Below are positions 34,016 through 47,600 of a stretch of DNA of 64,000 bases, one piece after another. The notes under the pieces are model-generated. The model had not been told where the DNA came from. It saw nothing but the letters and a program-made list of their open reading frames with translations, and did not search any database. A program made the position numbers and the translations under genes. Location: contig JAKZAN010000005.1 of the NCBI GenBank assembly GCA_023053545.1, positions 12,214,001-12,278,000 on the forward strand, read 5' to 3'. The stretch's first letter is position 1, and each line of letters starts with the position of its first letter. This stretch comes from Lepidurus packardi (taxonomy: Eukaryota > Arthropoda > Branchiopoda > Notostraca > Triopsidae).

Positions 34016-37000
34016 ATGTCGCACAGGTTAATATAATAAAACATTTGACTGAATCTAATCTTATAATTCTAGTTATTTTAATGCATTATGGAAGAGCGCT
34101 CAAGACGAATTAGATTTAATTCTCCTTCAAGAAAAAGACTTGCTAAGTTCTCCACCCGAAAAGGTAATTTTTTTAATTTTTTAAAGTGTTTTTAAGCTTA
34201 AAGAATTTAACAGAGCAGAGCTATCTTTACTGGGAAAACTACCGTGTTATACTTGCGATACGTCAGTGTCGTCAGACAACTCGACGAATGTTACGACCAA
34301 TTAACCCATCCACAAAAGCGACAGTTGATTGCAACTATTTTGCTGCCTATTCTTGCCCGCCTTCTAGAAATAAAAGTAGGCCCAAAACTGTCGAACCATC
34401 TCCACATTTAATTCGCAAAACTTTACCAAAAATACCTTTCAATAATTTATGCCAAAATTTCTCCAAAGAGCAACTTAGTTACCCTGGACTTTAGCGAAAC
34501 TCCACAATTGGGTGACGCAATGGAAAACCTTAGATTGACACCATGTGATATTGAGCTGCCTATTCCGGGTTGCACTCGGATAGAATGCGATTCCAATGTA
34601 CTGCAACGCCGACAATTGGCTCAACAAATCATTGAGCGGGTTGGACGTAAAGAGAAACAGGTAAATTTGAACATTTCAGCAAATAGTATAAGCATTATTT
34701 ACCATTATTTATCAGCCAAGTAATACGAGCAGTAGTATCCGTCAAATAATGTGAAGTGAATCTTGGTAGGATACACAATCTATTCTCACAATAGAAGAAG
34801 CAATTCGAGTGATTCAAATCCACGAAAGAGCACGACAAGGACGCTTGAGGGCGCATTTAATGCGCCAAATTCGAAGCCAGGAAACTCGACGCAGAAATCA
34901 TACCGGAGTCTGGCGCGAGGTGTCGCTAGTGAGCCCTAACGCAGCCGCTTTGCGCATCCAAAGCGCGTGGCGCAGTTACGTCGTGCGCAGAGACGTACGC
35001 CGCCAGAAAGTGGAAGAAATGATTTTTATAGGCATGGTAAAATGTTCTCCCCAACCTTATTAATTATATAAATAAGACAACGAATAAACTTCAGATGGCT
35101 CCGCCTATACTCAATGTCGAAAGTTCGTTAAAAGCCAACGCTGTAGCCGAAGGCAGACGCAGAGAGCAAAAGCTGCGTCAACGCGAATATGCACAAGATA
35201 TGCAGGTCTTGAAGCAGAGAACCAAAGAAGTCGAAGGGGACGCCATGATGGATCAGTTGCAAGACGAAATACGCAGCTGGTTCATGAGTTTCAAGTAAAA
35301 TCAAAAGAAATCGAAATAGATTTCAATGACTATCGCTTTGTTTACTTATTATATTATATTAAAAGAGAAAAAAATGGCAAATTTCCGGATATTCCTCCTG
35401 TCGAAGATGGGGGTTCTGCGCAGGTTGTGGAAAAACAAACTCCGTTGCCATCTATGGACGATTTGTTGAACCCTAATGCACAGACACCAAGCGCAATTGC
35501 TCCCAAGCGCAGTAATACGGAACGTGTGGAAAAAGGGGATTTTCGCAAAAAGAAAGATGAAGATAAATTCCTGGGCTTTGAATGGTCTTTATCCAAAATT
35601 GTGGATTCTATTGAACATGGCCAGAAAATCTACGATGGTAAAAATATCTTAAATTATTCCTTAAGGACATAAATGTAGCATTTCTTTGCGTGTTTCTTTA
35701 GAAACTTGGCGTGAACGGAAGGAACAGAAGAACTGGCTCCAAATCCACGAACAAGATTTAATATTGGAGCAAGTGCGACGCGAAATCGAGGTTGAACTGC
35801 GTCAACAAGTCGACGTTGCCATGCGCAAGGAGTTGGAAGCTCTTAAAGCTGTAAAAAAATAAATAAAAAATCTGCGCAAGCTTAGAAATTTTTCTTAAAC
35901 GTTTGATTTGAATTCAGGCTTTGGACAAGGATAAAGGAAGGAAATCCAAAAGAGGGAAGAAATCAGGAAGACGGTTGGGGAAGAAAGCTAAACGCAAACG
36001 CAAAGACAAAGATCTGACTCCGGATCGCACTTTAGAATCTTTGGTGGAAGAACTTGCGCAATGTGGTATCCTATGCCCGTATCCTGCGCAGTCCATCGGA
36101 AACTTCTTGGGAGAAACTGGCGTTGTGGGGTATGCGCACAAACGGTTCAAACGTGACGCTTTTCCTGCGTTGGGAGACGTGCGCAGATTTATCATCGAAT
36201 CTTGCATCCTACCTCTCAGTATTCAGACATATTACTATTTGAAAGCATCATTTCTTCCCGTATAAACCAGTCTTTCAAAGGTCAAAATGCGTTGCACGAA
36301 CAAGTACCATTAACAAAATCGGTACTGCTGGCCGGTCCTCGTGGTACCGGCAAGACATTACTGGTTCAAGCGATCTGCCAGGAAACGAACGCAACTTTGT
36401 TCGATTTGAGTGGCAATAAACTTGCGGGACATTACCCTGGTCGCGCAGGCTTAGCCATGCTTTTACATCTAATCAACAAAGTAATAATTTAATCCTTTTT
36501 TTTTGAAAAAATATTACTGATTCTGAAGCAGTTAAATTATCGTTACTGATTGCCTCTTTACGTACAGCTGTCGCGCTTGCTTCAACCGGCAGTAATACTG
36601 GTAGAAGATGCTGAGAAAATGTTCCTGAAGAAAGCACCCCGTAATGAGCGCTCCGAAATACGACGTTTGCGCAAAGACTTCCCCAAACTAGTCAAAGCTA
36701 TTAGCCCGCAGGATCGCGTCCTAGTCATCGGAACCACTACCTGTCCATGGGAGTGTGACCAAAAGGTACGCAGAAATTCGTTAAACACGTAAAAATGCGT
36801 CAATTACGCAGAAACGGGTTAATTACGCAAACCTGCGTCAGTTATGCAGAATACATCAATTATACAGAAATGCGTCAGTTAGACAGTAATGTATCAGTTA
36901 CGCAAAAATGTGTCAATCAAGCAGGAATGCATGAATTACTCAGAAACGCGTAACTGACACAGAAACGCGTAAATGACACAAACGCGTAAGTGACGCAGAA

Positions 37001-38635
37001 ATGCGTAACTGACAGAAAAGCGTAACTACAACAGAAAGCTTAACTAACGCAGAAATGCTTCTAACTACGTCAATTACGCAGACATACGTCAGTATGCAGA
37101 ATACATCAATTACACAGAAATGCGTTACACAGTAATGTATCAATTACGCAAAAATGCGTCAATCAAGCAGGAATGCATCAATTACTCAGAAACGCGTAAC
37201 TGAGACAGAAACGCGCAAATGACACATAAACGCGCAAGTGACGCAGAAATGCGTAACTGACTAGAAGCGTAACTAAAACAGAAATGCTTAACTAACGCAG
37301 AAATGCTTCTAACTACGTCAATTACGCAGACATACGTCAGTTATGCAGAATACATCAATTACACAGAAATGCGTTACACAGTAATGTATCAATTACGCAA
37401 AAATGCGTCAATCAAGCAGGAATGCATCAATTACTCAGAAACGCGTAACTGATGCAGACCGCGTAAATGACACATAAACGCGTAAGTGACGCAGAAATGC
37501 GTAACTGACAGAAAAGCGTAACTACAACAGAAAGCTTAACTAACGCAGAAATGCTTCTAACTACGTCAATTACGCAGACATACGTCAGTTATGCAGAATA
37601 CATCAATTACACAGAAATGCGTTACACAGTAATGTATCAATTACGCAAAAATGCGACAATCAAGCAGGAATTCATCAATTACTCAGAAACGCATAACTGA
37701 TGCAGAAACGCGTAAATGACATAAACGCGCAAGTGATGCAGAAATGCGTAAATGGCTAAAAGCGTAACTAAAACAGAAATGCTTAACTAACGCAGAAATG
37801 CTTTTAACTACGTCAATTACGCAGAAATGCGTGCTCCTCAGAAATGTGTAAATTATGCAGTAATGCGTCAATTATGTAGAAATGCGTCAATTACACAGAC
37901 ATGCTTTAAATACGCATCCGTAAAACTATGTAAGTTCAGGCTTAATACTGCACAAAACAGTCGTACGCATTTTTCTTAATTGAACATAACTGCGCAAACC
38001 GCAGAAATGGGACGCTTTAGCACACAAGGTTTTCCCATTTCAGGGTCTGAACCAGAGTTACCAACGGATGGTAGTGCTACCAGCACCGGACTACGCTTCG
38101 CGCACACAGATCTGGCAACAGCTCATTGCGCGCGCCGGCATTGCGCACATCCCTGATTTGGACCTAAGCGCATTAGCGCGTATTTCTGACTGTTACGCAG
38201 CAGGCGCTATTGCCAGATCTGTTTCAGAAGTATTCCATATACTCCCTCCAAAATACTGACACATTTTCCCTCATATTTCTTCCTTCATTCAGGTTATTAC
38301 TGATCGACGCATAAAGCAATTAGCCAGGCAGCCTTTAATGACTTCGGAATTCGTCCCAGCGTTAGCTCGCTGCGAACCCTTTTACAAGTGATCGTAGCCC
38401 AAACTTTAAAATCCAACTTCCAAGACATTAAAACCACTTTTCCAGGGAAGAGGAAGAGCAAATGCGCAATTGGTACGCGAAAACTCCGCTGCGTCGCAAA
38501 CGCTTCAAATCGCAGAAAGACGACGATGAAGATGAACCCAAAGAGCCCCAAGGCAAGAAGAAAAAAGGCAAGAAGGGGAAAAAAGGGAAGAAAGTAGTCT
38601 CCAAGAAGAAGGGCGTGGGCAAGAAACGACACTAG
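34016..38635 (+). CDS. IQCA1: IQ and AAA domain-containing protein (IQCA1/DRC11), axonemal
   Basis: Component of the nexin-dynein regulatory complex of motile cilia and flagella. Fourteen exons: 34016-34026, 34073-34163, 34214-34375, 34469-34660, 34770-35036, 35095-35294, 35366-35637, 35702-35850, 35918-36218, 36281-36480, 36568-36765, 38044-38229, 38293-38387 and 38446-38635. All phases agree and give 837 residues, the usual size. The 11-bp first exon is chosen because MSHS joins YFNALWKSAQDELD as in the family. Marks: THPQKRQL, LTPCDIELPIP, ERARQGRLRA, an IQ motif (RIQSAWRSYVVRR) near 214-226, a Lys-rich stretch then DLTPDRTLESL, and an AAA core with GPRGTGKT near 567-574 and VILVEDAEK near 624-632. 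It ends in a Lys/Gly-rich tail. Vertebrate copies have a degenerate Walker A; this one is canonical. Intron 11 is 1.28 kb and full of repeats. Confidence 0.95.
36780..37925 (+). repeat. Repeat-filled intron 11 of IQCA1: about 248-bp unit made of short hairpin motifs
   Basis: The intron is almost wholly built of 10-20-bp pieces such as TACGCAGAAATGCGTCAATT and GAAACGCGTAACTGA. A larger unit of about 248 bp recurs: CAGTAATGTATCA appears near 36884, 37130, 37379 and 37627. The motif ACGCA-GAAA-TGCGT is an inverted repeat that would fold into a small stem with a GAAA loop, and ACGCA-AAAA-TGCGT variants occur too. It is transcribed as part of the pre-mRNA. Confidence 0.88.
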
Positions 38636-38652
38636 CCACGCCCCCTGCTCTT

Positions 38653-41600
38653 CTAAACCCCGCATTGATGTTGTAAAACCGACGCGGCATCTACCAAAAA
38701 CGGAACCACATCCACGTTAACCTCTGAAGCCAATTCAAAAACGCGCGCAAACAGCGCAGGCGCAAATTCTGCAACGAGAAATTGAAATTTCTCAACACTT
38801 TTCCATCAGAAATATTCTTAAAACAATTAGAAATATCTTAATTTTCTTTTTTAACTATTTTAAAATATTGTAAAAATTGCCAAATAATTTAAAATACAGA
38901 ATTAAAGGGTGAAGACAGTATGAGGCAGTTATACCTTGCGCAAGCAGACATAATTCCGGCAGTTTTTCCAGCGCAGTGCTTACAATCGCCATATCGATGT
39001 GCGATAAGCAACTGAGCATGTCAGGGAACAAATCTGGCGCTTTACGCGGTTTGGTGTGCAACAAACGCAAAGCCAGGACGAAGGACAAGCGCCGTACTGC
39101 GGGAGCAGGTGAAGTCAGGAAGGCGCGTACATCGTCCCATACTTTCTCCAATACCCAAGGGCAATCCACGGTCGCCAGGTCCAAATCGTTCAGTACTTGC
39201 TCCCTTTCTAGTGATTCATAACGCGAAAAAAACTCATTAATACTAGTAAAATGTAGCTGAGAGCAAAGAAATTCACCTTCAGTACTGTCAGAATGTCTTA
39301 AGCGTAACAACAAAGGTCCCACGTTGGTCTTCCGTCCTTTTGGAGTCTGAATCCAGGCCAAAGAAGTATGGCTTTGGGTGGTTTTCTGATGCGCAGCTCG
39401 CGTCACGCTCGAACAGAGCACTTGAAGGTTGCGCAGATCTGCGTTATTCGAAGCCAACGCGCTAAACGACATAAAATCATTGAAATCTACTAATTCCTAT
39501 CGTTTAATTATTTTTTAAAAAATACATAATTTTTTTTTACTACAATTAGAGCAATGCAATGTTAGAAGTGACGAATTTAGGTCATTTTTGGAGTATTCAG
39601 TCTCTACCTTAGCATCTGGGCGTGTTTTTGGAAGAAAACTGACATGGACGGATCATACGCCAACGCGTTATCTACTACACAGTGCAATCTGCGTATGACA
39701 TCCGACATATCCCTCACGGAGCCATGATTCTAAGCCCAAAGACACAAAATTCATTTAGATAATTCTTTAAAATTAAAAAAAAACAAAATTAAAATACAAT
39801 TTTACCTTCACAAGCTCGAAATAAGACTCCAATGCGTCTAATAAGGCAGACCGGTGCTGCGCTTGGAAACAATGGGGCATCAAAATCTCCAAGAATCCCA
39901 ACGAGCACGAGAAGAGCGAGAATTCATTACGCGATTTGAGAACATTCCACTCGTAATGAGCTCTTCCTCGAAGGTAACTCGCCAACAAGCCCAATTGCCT
40001 ACCAGAGTATCAAAAATCATGACTTTTAAATTCAGAAGCATGAATAATGAATTAGTGCTATATTAAAATCCTATAATTAATTTTTAACAATATCATCTGG
40101 TTAATCTTCTAATACTTTTTTAATATTTTCCCATGTTTCTCAATTATTTTCTTTACCTTATTTTTATCGTCCACAAAATTAAAAGAGAATGTTAGAGAAT
40201 GAGAAAAGATTTCTTATTAAAGGAGGAATGAAGAAGAATTAAAAGAATTAAAAGAGGAATGAGGAAGATTTCTCTTATTAAAAGAGAAATTAAAAGAAAA
40301 ATAAAGAAAATTTCAAATAATTTTAGAACAATTTAAAAGAGAATACAAAATAATAAATTCCTTCGTCATTCTCACCTCACAACCAAGGATGGATGAGTAG
40401 CTGCTAATTTACGGAAAGCCATATCCAAATCCATTAACCTGCGGTGTCCATCGCGTCCTGGTTGTAACGCAGCTAAACTGGAGAGCATGGCATGGGCAAA
40501 GGCGTCCACTTCGCTGGGCAAATCAGGCACTGCAAAGTGAAAAATGAAAAGATAGATAAAAATGATTGAAATCCGACATTTTCTCGCTCAATTCGCGTTT
40601 TTACAACCTTCTAAGGGTTGCCATGATGAAGATGATAAATGGAGTGCGATATGAGGCCTGCGCATGTACAGTTGCGTTAATATCGCCGCATGCGCGCAAC
40701 CAGGGTTCCTAATTATCCAAAAAATCCCTTAAAATCCCACTTTTTTTAATCGAGTTGGAGTATTTACTTCTGAGCTTGCTCACAAAGCCATTGAGCGACT
40801 TGGATATCTTGTTGACGCGATTGCGAACACTGCAACAATAGAAGCAAGCGATCGCGCAGGATGCGCGTAGCGTAATTCGGGTCGTTTTTATGCGCATTTT
40901 GCGTGTATTCCATCGCCATAAGTTCCACTAACGCATGTAACTGGGAAAAAACAAACCAAACAATTAATTCCCATAGAAAACTCAATAAAAATGAATTCAA
41001 AACCAAAAAATTCATTAAAAAAATAAAGAAAGAAAAGGTAAAATCCATCCTTGATTTCATTTTTAGGACTTTACCTGCTTTTTATGGAAGTGGAATAAAA
41101 CCTCAATTTTAGAATGCTTCGGCACGTGTTTATCCCTTCCTTGCCATAACTTGGGTATCTGCGTACAAGCGCGCAAGAAATTCAACGCCATAGTTGCATC
41201 ATAATTCCCAATCCTAACAAAAACCCAGATTAGTACCCTCATTACATGAAAATCCCCCTCAAAAAAGGTGAAATTTACAAATTTAGAAGAGATTTTTTTT
41301 TTTTTTTTTTGAAAAAGTGAAATTCATTACTTTTGGGGTTCTAGCATGTTTGAAATGAAATTCCAAAGCGTGGACCACTTCGTCTGATGCGTTATCAATG
41401 CCATTAGATACGGTCGACTGGAAACCACGTGGGAGTCATCCGAAACTTCTTTTTGCAGTAATTTCTCCGGCTAAAATGTCAGAAAAATTAAAATAAAATA
41501 AAATTACAAAAAAACTTTAGTAGGAATACAAATTTGAACAGAAAAACCTGAATAGTTTCTAATTCGGGGTCCAGTACTTGCAGCCAGTCCACGGTCAAGC

Positions 41601-44600
41601 CTTGGGGTGTGGTTTGACCCTTGGGTGTCGTCAAATTCTCGAAAAGTGTACCTGGGGCACATTGGGTTGGGATTTTCTGCGATTGTAAAGCTTCGCCAGT
41701 TAATTTCACTAATTTGGCTTCTTCTTTCTCACTAGCAACGTTGCTTAGACCTAAAACACCCCAATATTTAGCCGCAATACCCTCCAGAAGTTCTGAAGTA
41801 ACTTTTTCTTCCAAAATTACCTTGGTTTAAGAAGCTTGAAGTTAATTGCCGCAACACAGGCTGTCTTATAAGCGAACTACTGTCCAAAACAGTGAAAAAG
41901 CGGAGCAAGAGCGACTTTACATCACCTTCTTCTGGTCGTTTGGCCTGAAACACAGAAATCTTATGAAACTTTGAAGGAATCTCGGAAAATTTTCCAAGAT
42001 TCTAATGAAAAGCTTGCGAAAACTTACAAATGTCGTTAACAGACGTAGAATCGCGGCGCTCAGAGTAGGTTGGCGCTCCAAACCGGCCAGAAAAGCTCCA
42101 CTTTCAGCTCCTCCGGTGGTTAATTGCACCAAGGACGTCACCAATGCGGTAACCAACGACTTCTTTTCAGTTTTCTGGCTCATTTCCATCGATAACGCCT
42201 ACAATTCTCCAATTAAATTCAAGAAAATGATTAGAAATCGCACGTTTACTTTAAGAAGCGAGCGCAGGATGTCTTGTTTTTGTTGCTGACTCAATCGTAT
42301 GACTGTTCCCACATCAAACAAGCGTTTTAGAACCGATTCAGCTTGCTCTGGTTTCAACCATCCACTCTTTTCGTGCAAATTCGGGGCTGGAATGGGTAAT
42401 TTAGGCGCAGAAGTGCTCGTAAACGAAAGGGCGGGTGGCGAAGGCAGCGGTGGCTCTTCTAATTGCATCAAATCCGCAAATTCGCGGCCTCCAAGAGCCC
42501 CACGTGCCCACTGGATGTTCAATAACTGCGCCATGTACGCTTTATCCATGTCTACTTCCACAAACGCGAAAGGATTCGCCTGCACGGCCGCATCCAACGT
42601 ACGCAAAAGTTTACTGTCACAAAACACGAATTATTTGTAATTTTTCTCCACAAAGTTTGCGCCATTTTACCTCATGGACGGTACAGGAATGCCGAAAGAC
42701 TGGATAAAAAGGATCAATTGGGCTGGTTCCAAGTCTTTAAGCGCTGCATCCACCAAATTAGGCACTGATGATCGGATCATTCTTAGTTTCAGCCAATCTG
42801 GAAACAAAAGAGCTTCTTCTGAGGTGTCTACCAGGTACGCCTAGAAGAATAAACAAAGTTTAATGACAAAAAGTTAAGAAATACATCAGAAAGTGATATG
42901 TTTAAGGTTTGGATTGTACCGCAGGTGGTCCGTGACGCTCGGAAAACCACATTTCGAGCAATTCCTGGTACATTGCAGCTGTGGTTTGGACCTCGCTCAC
43001 TGTCGACGGCTGAATTGGGCCTGAAGTGAGCAGTATAATGATGGCGTGTACAACCAGGATGTGCATTGTGGCCGTTTCCCCTGTTGGCCATTGGATAAAG
43101 ATCTGATCTTGGTTCTCGGACCAGGAATACGCCTCTTTGTGCAATTGCCTGACCTAGAAACCAATCCAAAGTGCAAAATTAACCGAAAAAGACTCGAAAA
43201 TTGAGAAAAAGAGCAAAAAATATAATCAAATCTACGAAAAAATGGGTAGATTGAGCTTACTTTGCACATGTACGTGCCAAATAGGGTCAACAACGCCCTA
43301 AAAGCTTCCAAATAGGTAGACGACAAGGGGAGTTCCACCAAATTGGGCGAAGGGAGCAATGAAGCCATCAAACTGCTTCGTTCTACGATTAATTGAGCCA
43401 AATCCTATGAATAAAACAGCAATTAAGATAGAAATTAAGGGATTCTAAAGAAAGGTGGGTGCTTGTCGCTGGTTCAGAGGTTCTTTCTACTCACTAATGC
43501 CAATTCCGACAATTCTTGGACGGAATCTTCAGCCGTGTACATCGACAAGTACTTGAGGTACGCCGCCACTGCTTCAGGAAGGCTTTCAACCTGCAAACTT
43601 TGCCTCAACGCTTGCACAATGGTGTGATGCAACGCTCCAAAATGGGGCAACGCAGGTAAACCCGTAATGAGCCATTGAAACGCGGATTCTTCCTTCGTTT
43701 CCGGCTCTTTTTCGCCACACACTTGATTGAGCAGCAACTGAAGGACCTGTTTCAGCAATAAAAACAAGTTAAAACCATAAAATAAAGATAATATAACGAA
43801 TTTTCGTTCTGAATCCCAAATTGCGATGATTTACTTTGATGGCTTGCTGGCGTCCAATGCGATTAGGCGAACTTAACCTTCTAAGGAAGTAATCGAGGAT
43901 TTCTCGGGGTGTTTGCTCCTCTTGTTGGTCATCTGAGAGCAAAGACTGCAGGTATTGCAGCAAAACTTGCTGTTTCTGCCTCTTTTCTCGTTTCTTCGAC
44001 ACTTTGACTGCACTAGTTCCCACTTCATCCATATCCGTGATGGGAATATCGTCCACCATTTGTCGTAGCAGGAATTCGCATAGACATTGCACGGGTAACA
44101 TACTAAATAAGACGAGAAATAATTTTATTACAAAATTAATAGCCGATTTCTAAAATCCAATTTTTTCATTTTTTTAGCAGATTATAAGCAGAAAAAAAGG
44201 GAAGAATACCAGTAAGCGTTGTCACTGGATTCAACCAAATCGGCCAACCAAGGCATAGACTGTTCAGAACCTTGTCGCTGGATAATATCGAGCAGAAAAT
44301 CAGGTTGGCGACTGCGACAAAGCAAATGACCCAATTTCAAGGAACTATTCAGGGCTCTTAATTGGTCCAAAACGGTTTGACTTGGTTTCCTCGCAGGTCC
44401 CAAGGGATCCAATGATGTCAACTGTAAAGACACAATCAAAATCAATGCTTAGTAAATCAGAATCCGCGAGCTGTATGAAAGAATGACTAGAAAAAGGTTA
44501 TTTTCTAGATTTTAAGGGCTTTGTAAGGGATTTTTGAGAGATTGTAAGGCTTTTAAAGGTTTTTCGTGATTTTTAAGATCTTTTAAAGGGATTTTCAAGA

Positions 44601-47600
44601 CATGTTAAGGGATTTGAGGCTTTTTAACGGATATTTAGATTTATAAAGTATTCTAAGGCTTTGTTAGTAGGTTTTAAGGCTTTTTAAGATCTTTTAAAGG
44701 GATTTTTAAGACATGTTAAGGGATTTGAGGCTGTTTAATGGATATTTAGCTTAATAAAGTATTCTAAGGCTTTGTTAGTAGGTTTTAAGGCTTTTTGAGA
44801 TCTTTTAAAATGGATTTTGAGGCGTTTTAATGGATTTTAAGGCGTTTTACGAGATTTTAAGGCTTTTTTTGAGGATTTTGAAGGGATTTTAAGGTTTAGA
44901 AAAGTTTTTTTAGCAGAAATCTGGCGAATGTGTATCATGATAGCTTAATTACCTGGCTGAGGAGCAAGGAATTAGCTTCTGTAATAGGGACTTTACTCGA
45001 AGCGGCTGCTAAATGGGCTTCAAACTCTAAGATTGTTTGCTTTTCCAACGCAGAAATCTGTTGTTCCTGAAGTTTCAAATCCCCAGCCTTGCCTGAGGCT
45101 GCAAAAGTTGCAGGTGGGAACACAAATTGACTAAAAAGCAAACGTTGAATAAAACCCAATTTTGTAAGAATTTTTTTTGACATCCAACTTTACTTAGTAA
45201 TGCACATTTCCATAAGCGCCCTTAAACTGGGGTAGGAATTCCAGACCAATTCTCCGTAAACCGTTGGGTTATGCGCGGTGAGTACCAGCAACATGGCCCA
45301 GGCTTTCCAGTACAGGTGAGCGATCGCCAATTTGGGCGGAGCGTAATCAGCAGGTAAGGAAATACTCTCAGGATGGTGGTACGCCGACAAATTGAACAAA
45401 ACATCAATAAAATGCAGTTTATCCGTCTGCAAAACAGGATATCCACTATGTAACAGCGCAGCCGCTCTGCGCAGGAGGTAATCTCCCAATTCTACTGCAT
45501 CTGCAGGCAAGATGGGGTGTTCCTAGTTAGCAACGAACGATTAGAAGATCCATTTTGTGTGTTTCGCACTTAAAATAGCCATAGTTTGGGAGTTAAATTA
45601 CTTTAGAAAGCCCCATTCGCAAGATTTGGTACAAAGTATCATCCAAAACGGGTACTTCGGCCGCCAGGCGTAAGAAAATGGAGCGATCCACCTCAGGAGG
45701 CCATCCGTCTTTGTTCCAGTACTGTTCTGGTTGCTCCATAAGCAAAATCTGAGCCACAAACCCTTAAAATCAGGTCCAAATTGGAATAAATTTCGTTTAC
45801 TTTATGTAAGCAATGCGTGTAGTCGGTTTTCGAGGGCCGAAACTGCTTTGGAACAATGAGGAAGAGCCAGGAGACTGCATCTCTTTGAATAGTAGCTACT
45901 TGCAGTTGATAATTCTGAAAAAAATTAAAAATGAATAAAATGAAAAAAAAAAGTACAAATTGACGAATACTTTTAAACTTTCAGCCATGCGAGTATCGGC
46001 TCTAGTGGCCGAATCACGGACCGTCGGCGTGATTCCCAAGAAAACCGCCAAAGTGACCAGATCAGCCATAGAAAGCAAAAGCCGGTCTTTGAACTCGAAA
46101 TCTTGCAAAGCTTGCCAATTTAGATGAGCCGTTTGAGGCGAATCCGGCACATCACGTGGTTTAAGCAGTCCTGCGCAGAACGAGTGTAAATTGATCTCGA
46201 ATCGCAACGAACGGACGATTTCCCTTAACAAGGCTCGCAAAGCACGCAGAAAATCATCGCGGTTTAACAATAACTCCTATGAATAAATATCCAAAACAAT
46301 GTTTAAAAAAGTGACCAACTTTGTCTTAAGAATTTGGGAAGAAAACATTTTTTTTTCTAAGGAGATTACCACAAAAACGTCTGCCATAACCGATGGCGCT
46401 CTCTCAGTCCAATTTTGGAAGAGAACCGTCAACAAAGCCATGTTATTAGGATTCCTACTCGTCGATAGTTCGTTATAAATCGTGTGCTTCATCACGGTAT
46501 ACAAATGATCCGGAAATGCTTCCACTAACTCTCTATAAAAAAAGGAAAACAAAAAATCCATTAACTAAATAATGCCATTACTGAATAAATATGTCAAAAT
46601 CTAAAAAAAAAATCCCAAACTATAAACCTATAAAAAAATCTTGACATTTTTTTATATTTTTGTAATTTTTTTATAGTTTTGTAGTTTTTTTATTTTTTTA
46701 TAGTATAAGAAACACTTTTTTCCAGTGTCTCGCGTTGATTACTAATGAGAATTGAAGCTTTTAAAATGAATGTCATTTTTAAAGAAAAATTTTTTAAGTT
46801 TTTCTCCCAATTTGTGTGAAATTCTTCAACGAAATGGGTAAGATTGATAAAATGTGACTGAAAAGGGAAGTTACTTGAAACAACTGAGGTATATATTGAT
46901 GGCAGGTTTGGTTTTGGATCGCACTTTGACCAAAGTAGAGATCACTTCCGTGTCAAAAGCGTTGCTAGAGCAATTGAGGCAAATGGAAAGAAAGAGTTCA
47001 TGAGCAGCTCGAGTGATTTTCGGGTTCATGAGCCACATCTCGAGTCTTTGCGAACTCATCAAACGAACCTAAAACAGCAAAATAAATAAATAAAATAAAA
47101 TCAGACAAAATGTTAAGAATTTTAACGAATTTTGATCCATTTTATCAATTCAAAACTGACTTCTCCAATGCCACAAGTTGCGGCTAGAAATTTCAGCAAA
47201 TTTCGAGTTGCAGAATCGGGTTGTTGACGCCGAGCAATTTGCTCTTTAATAACATCCAATACAAACTGCTCCACACTTTCTTGCAACGCTGTGTACCTGC
47301 AGGCAAAAATATACAATTAATAAATAAAAAAGTGAATTAATATTTTTTTTTTTAAAAAGAAAGAATTCTAAGATGTTACCTGGGGAATACCGAGACATCT
47401 GACTGCATGCTAAACGCCTTCTGGACGATATTATCAGTATCCATGTCTTCTTCAGGAGTACCAGCCAAGGACGAGCTTAAGCTGGGAGAACTACTGGGTT
47501 CTGGCCTGGCTATTGTGGTACTGGCATTCATGTCAGCGAACATATGGCGCGGAGGTAATCGTGTGCCAAAAGCGGTTAAAATGTTATTCACAAAGCCCTG

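Noticed and set aside
34186-34494. Plus-strand 102-codon frame over IQCA1 exon 3
   Set aside because: The family-matching frame (THPQKRQL) is a different one, with a phase-0 acceptor at 34213/34214.
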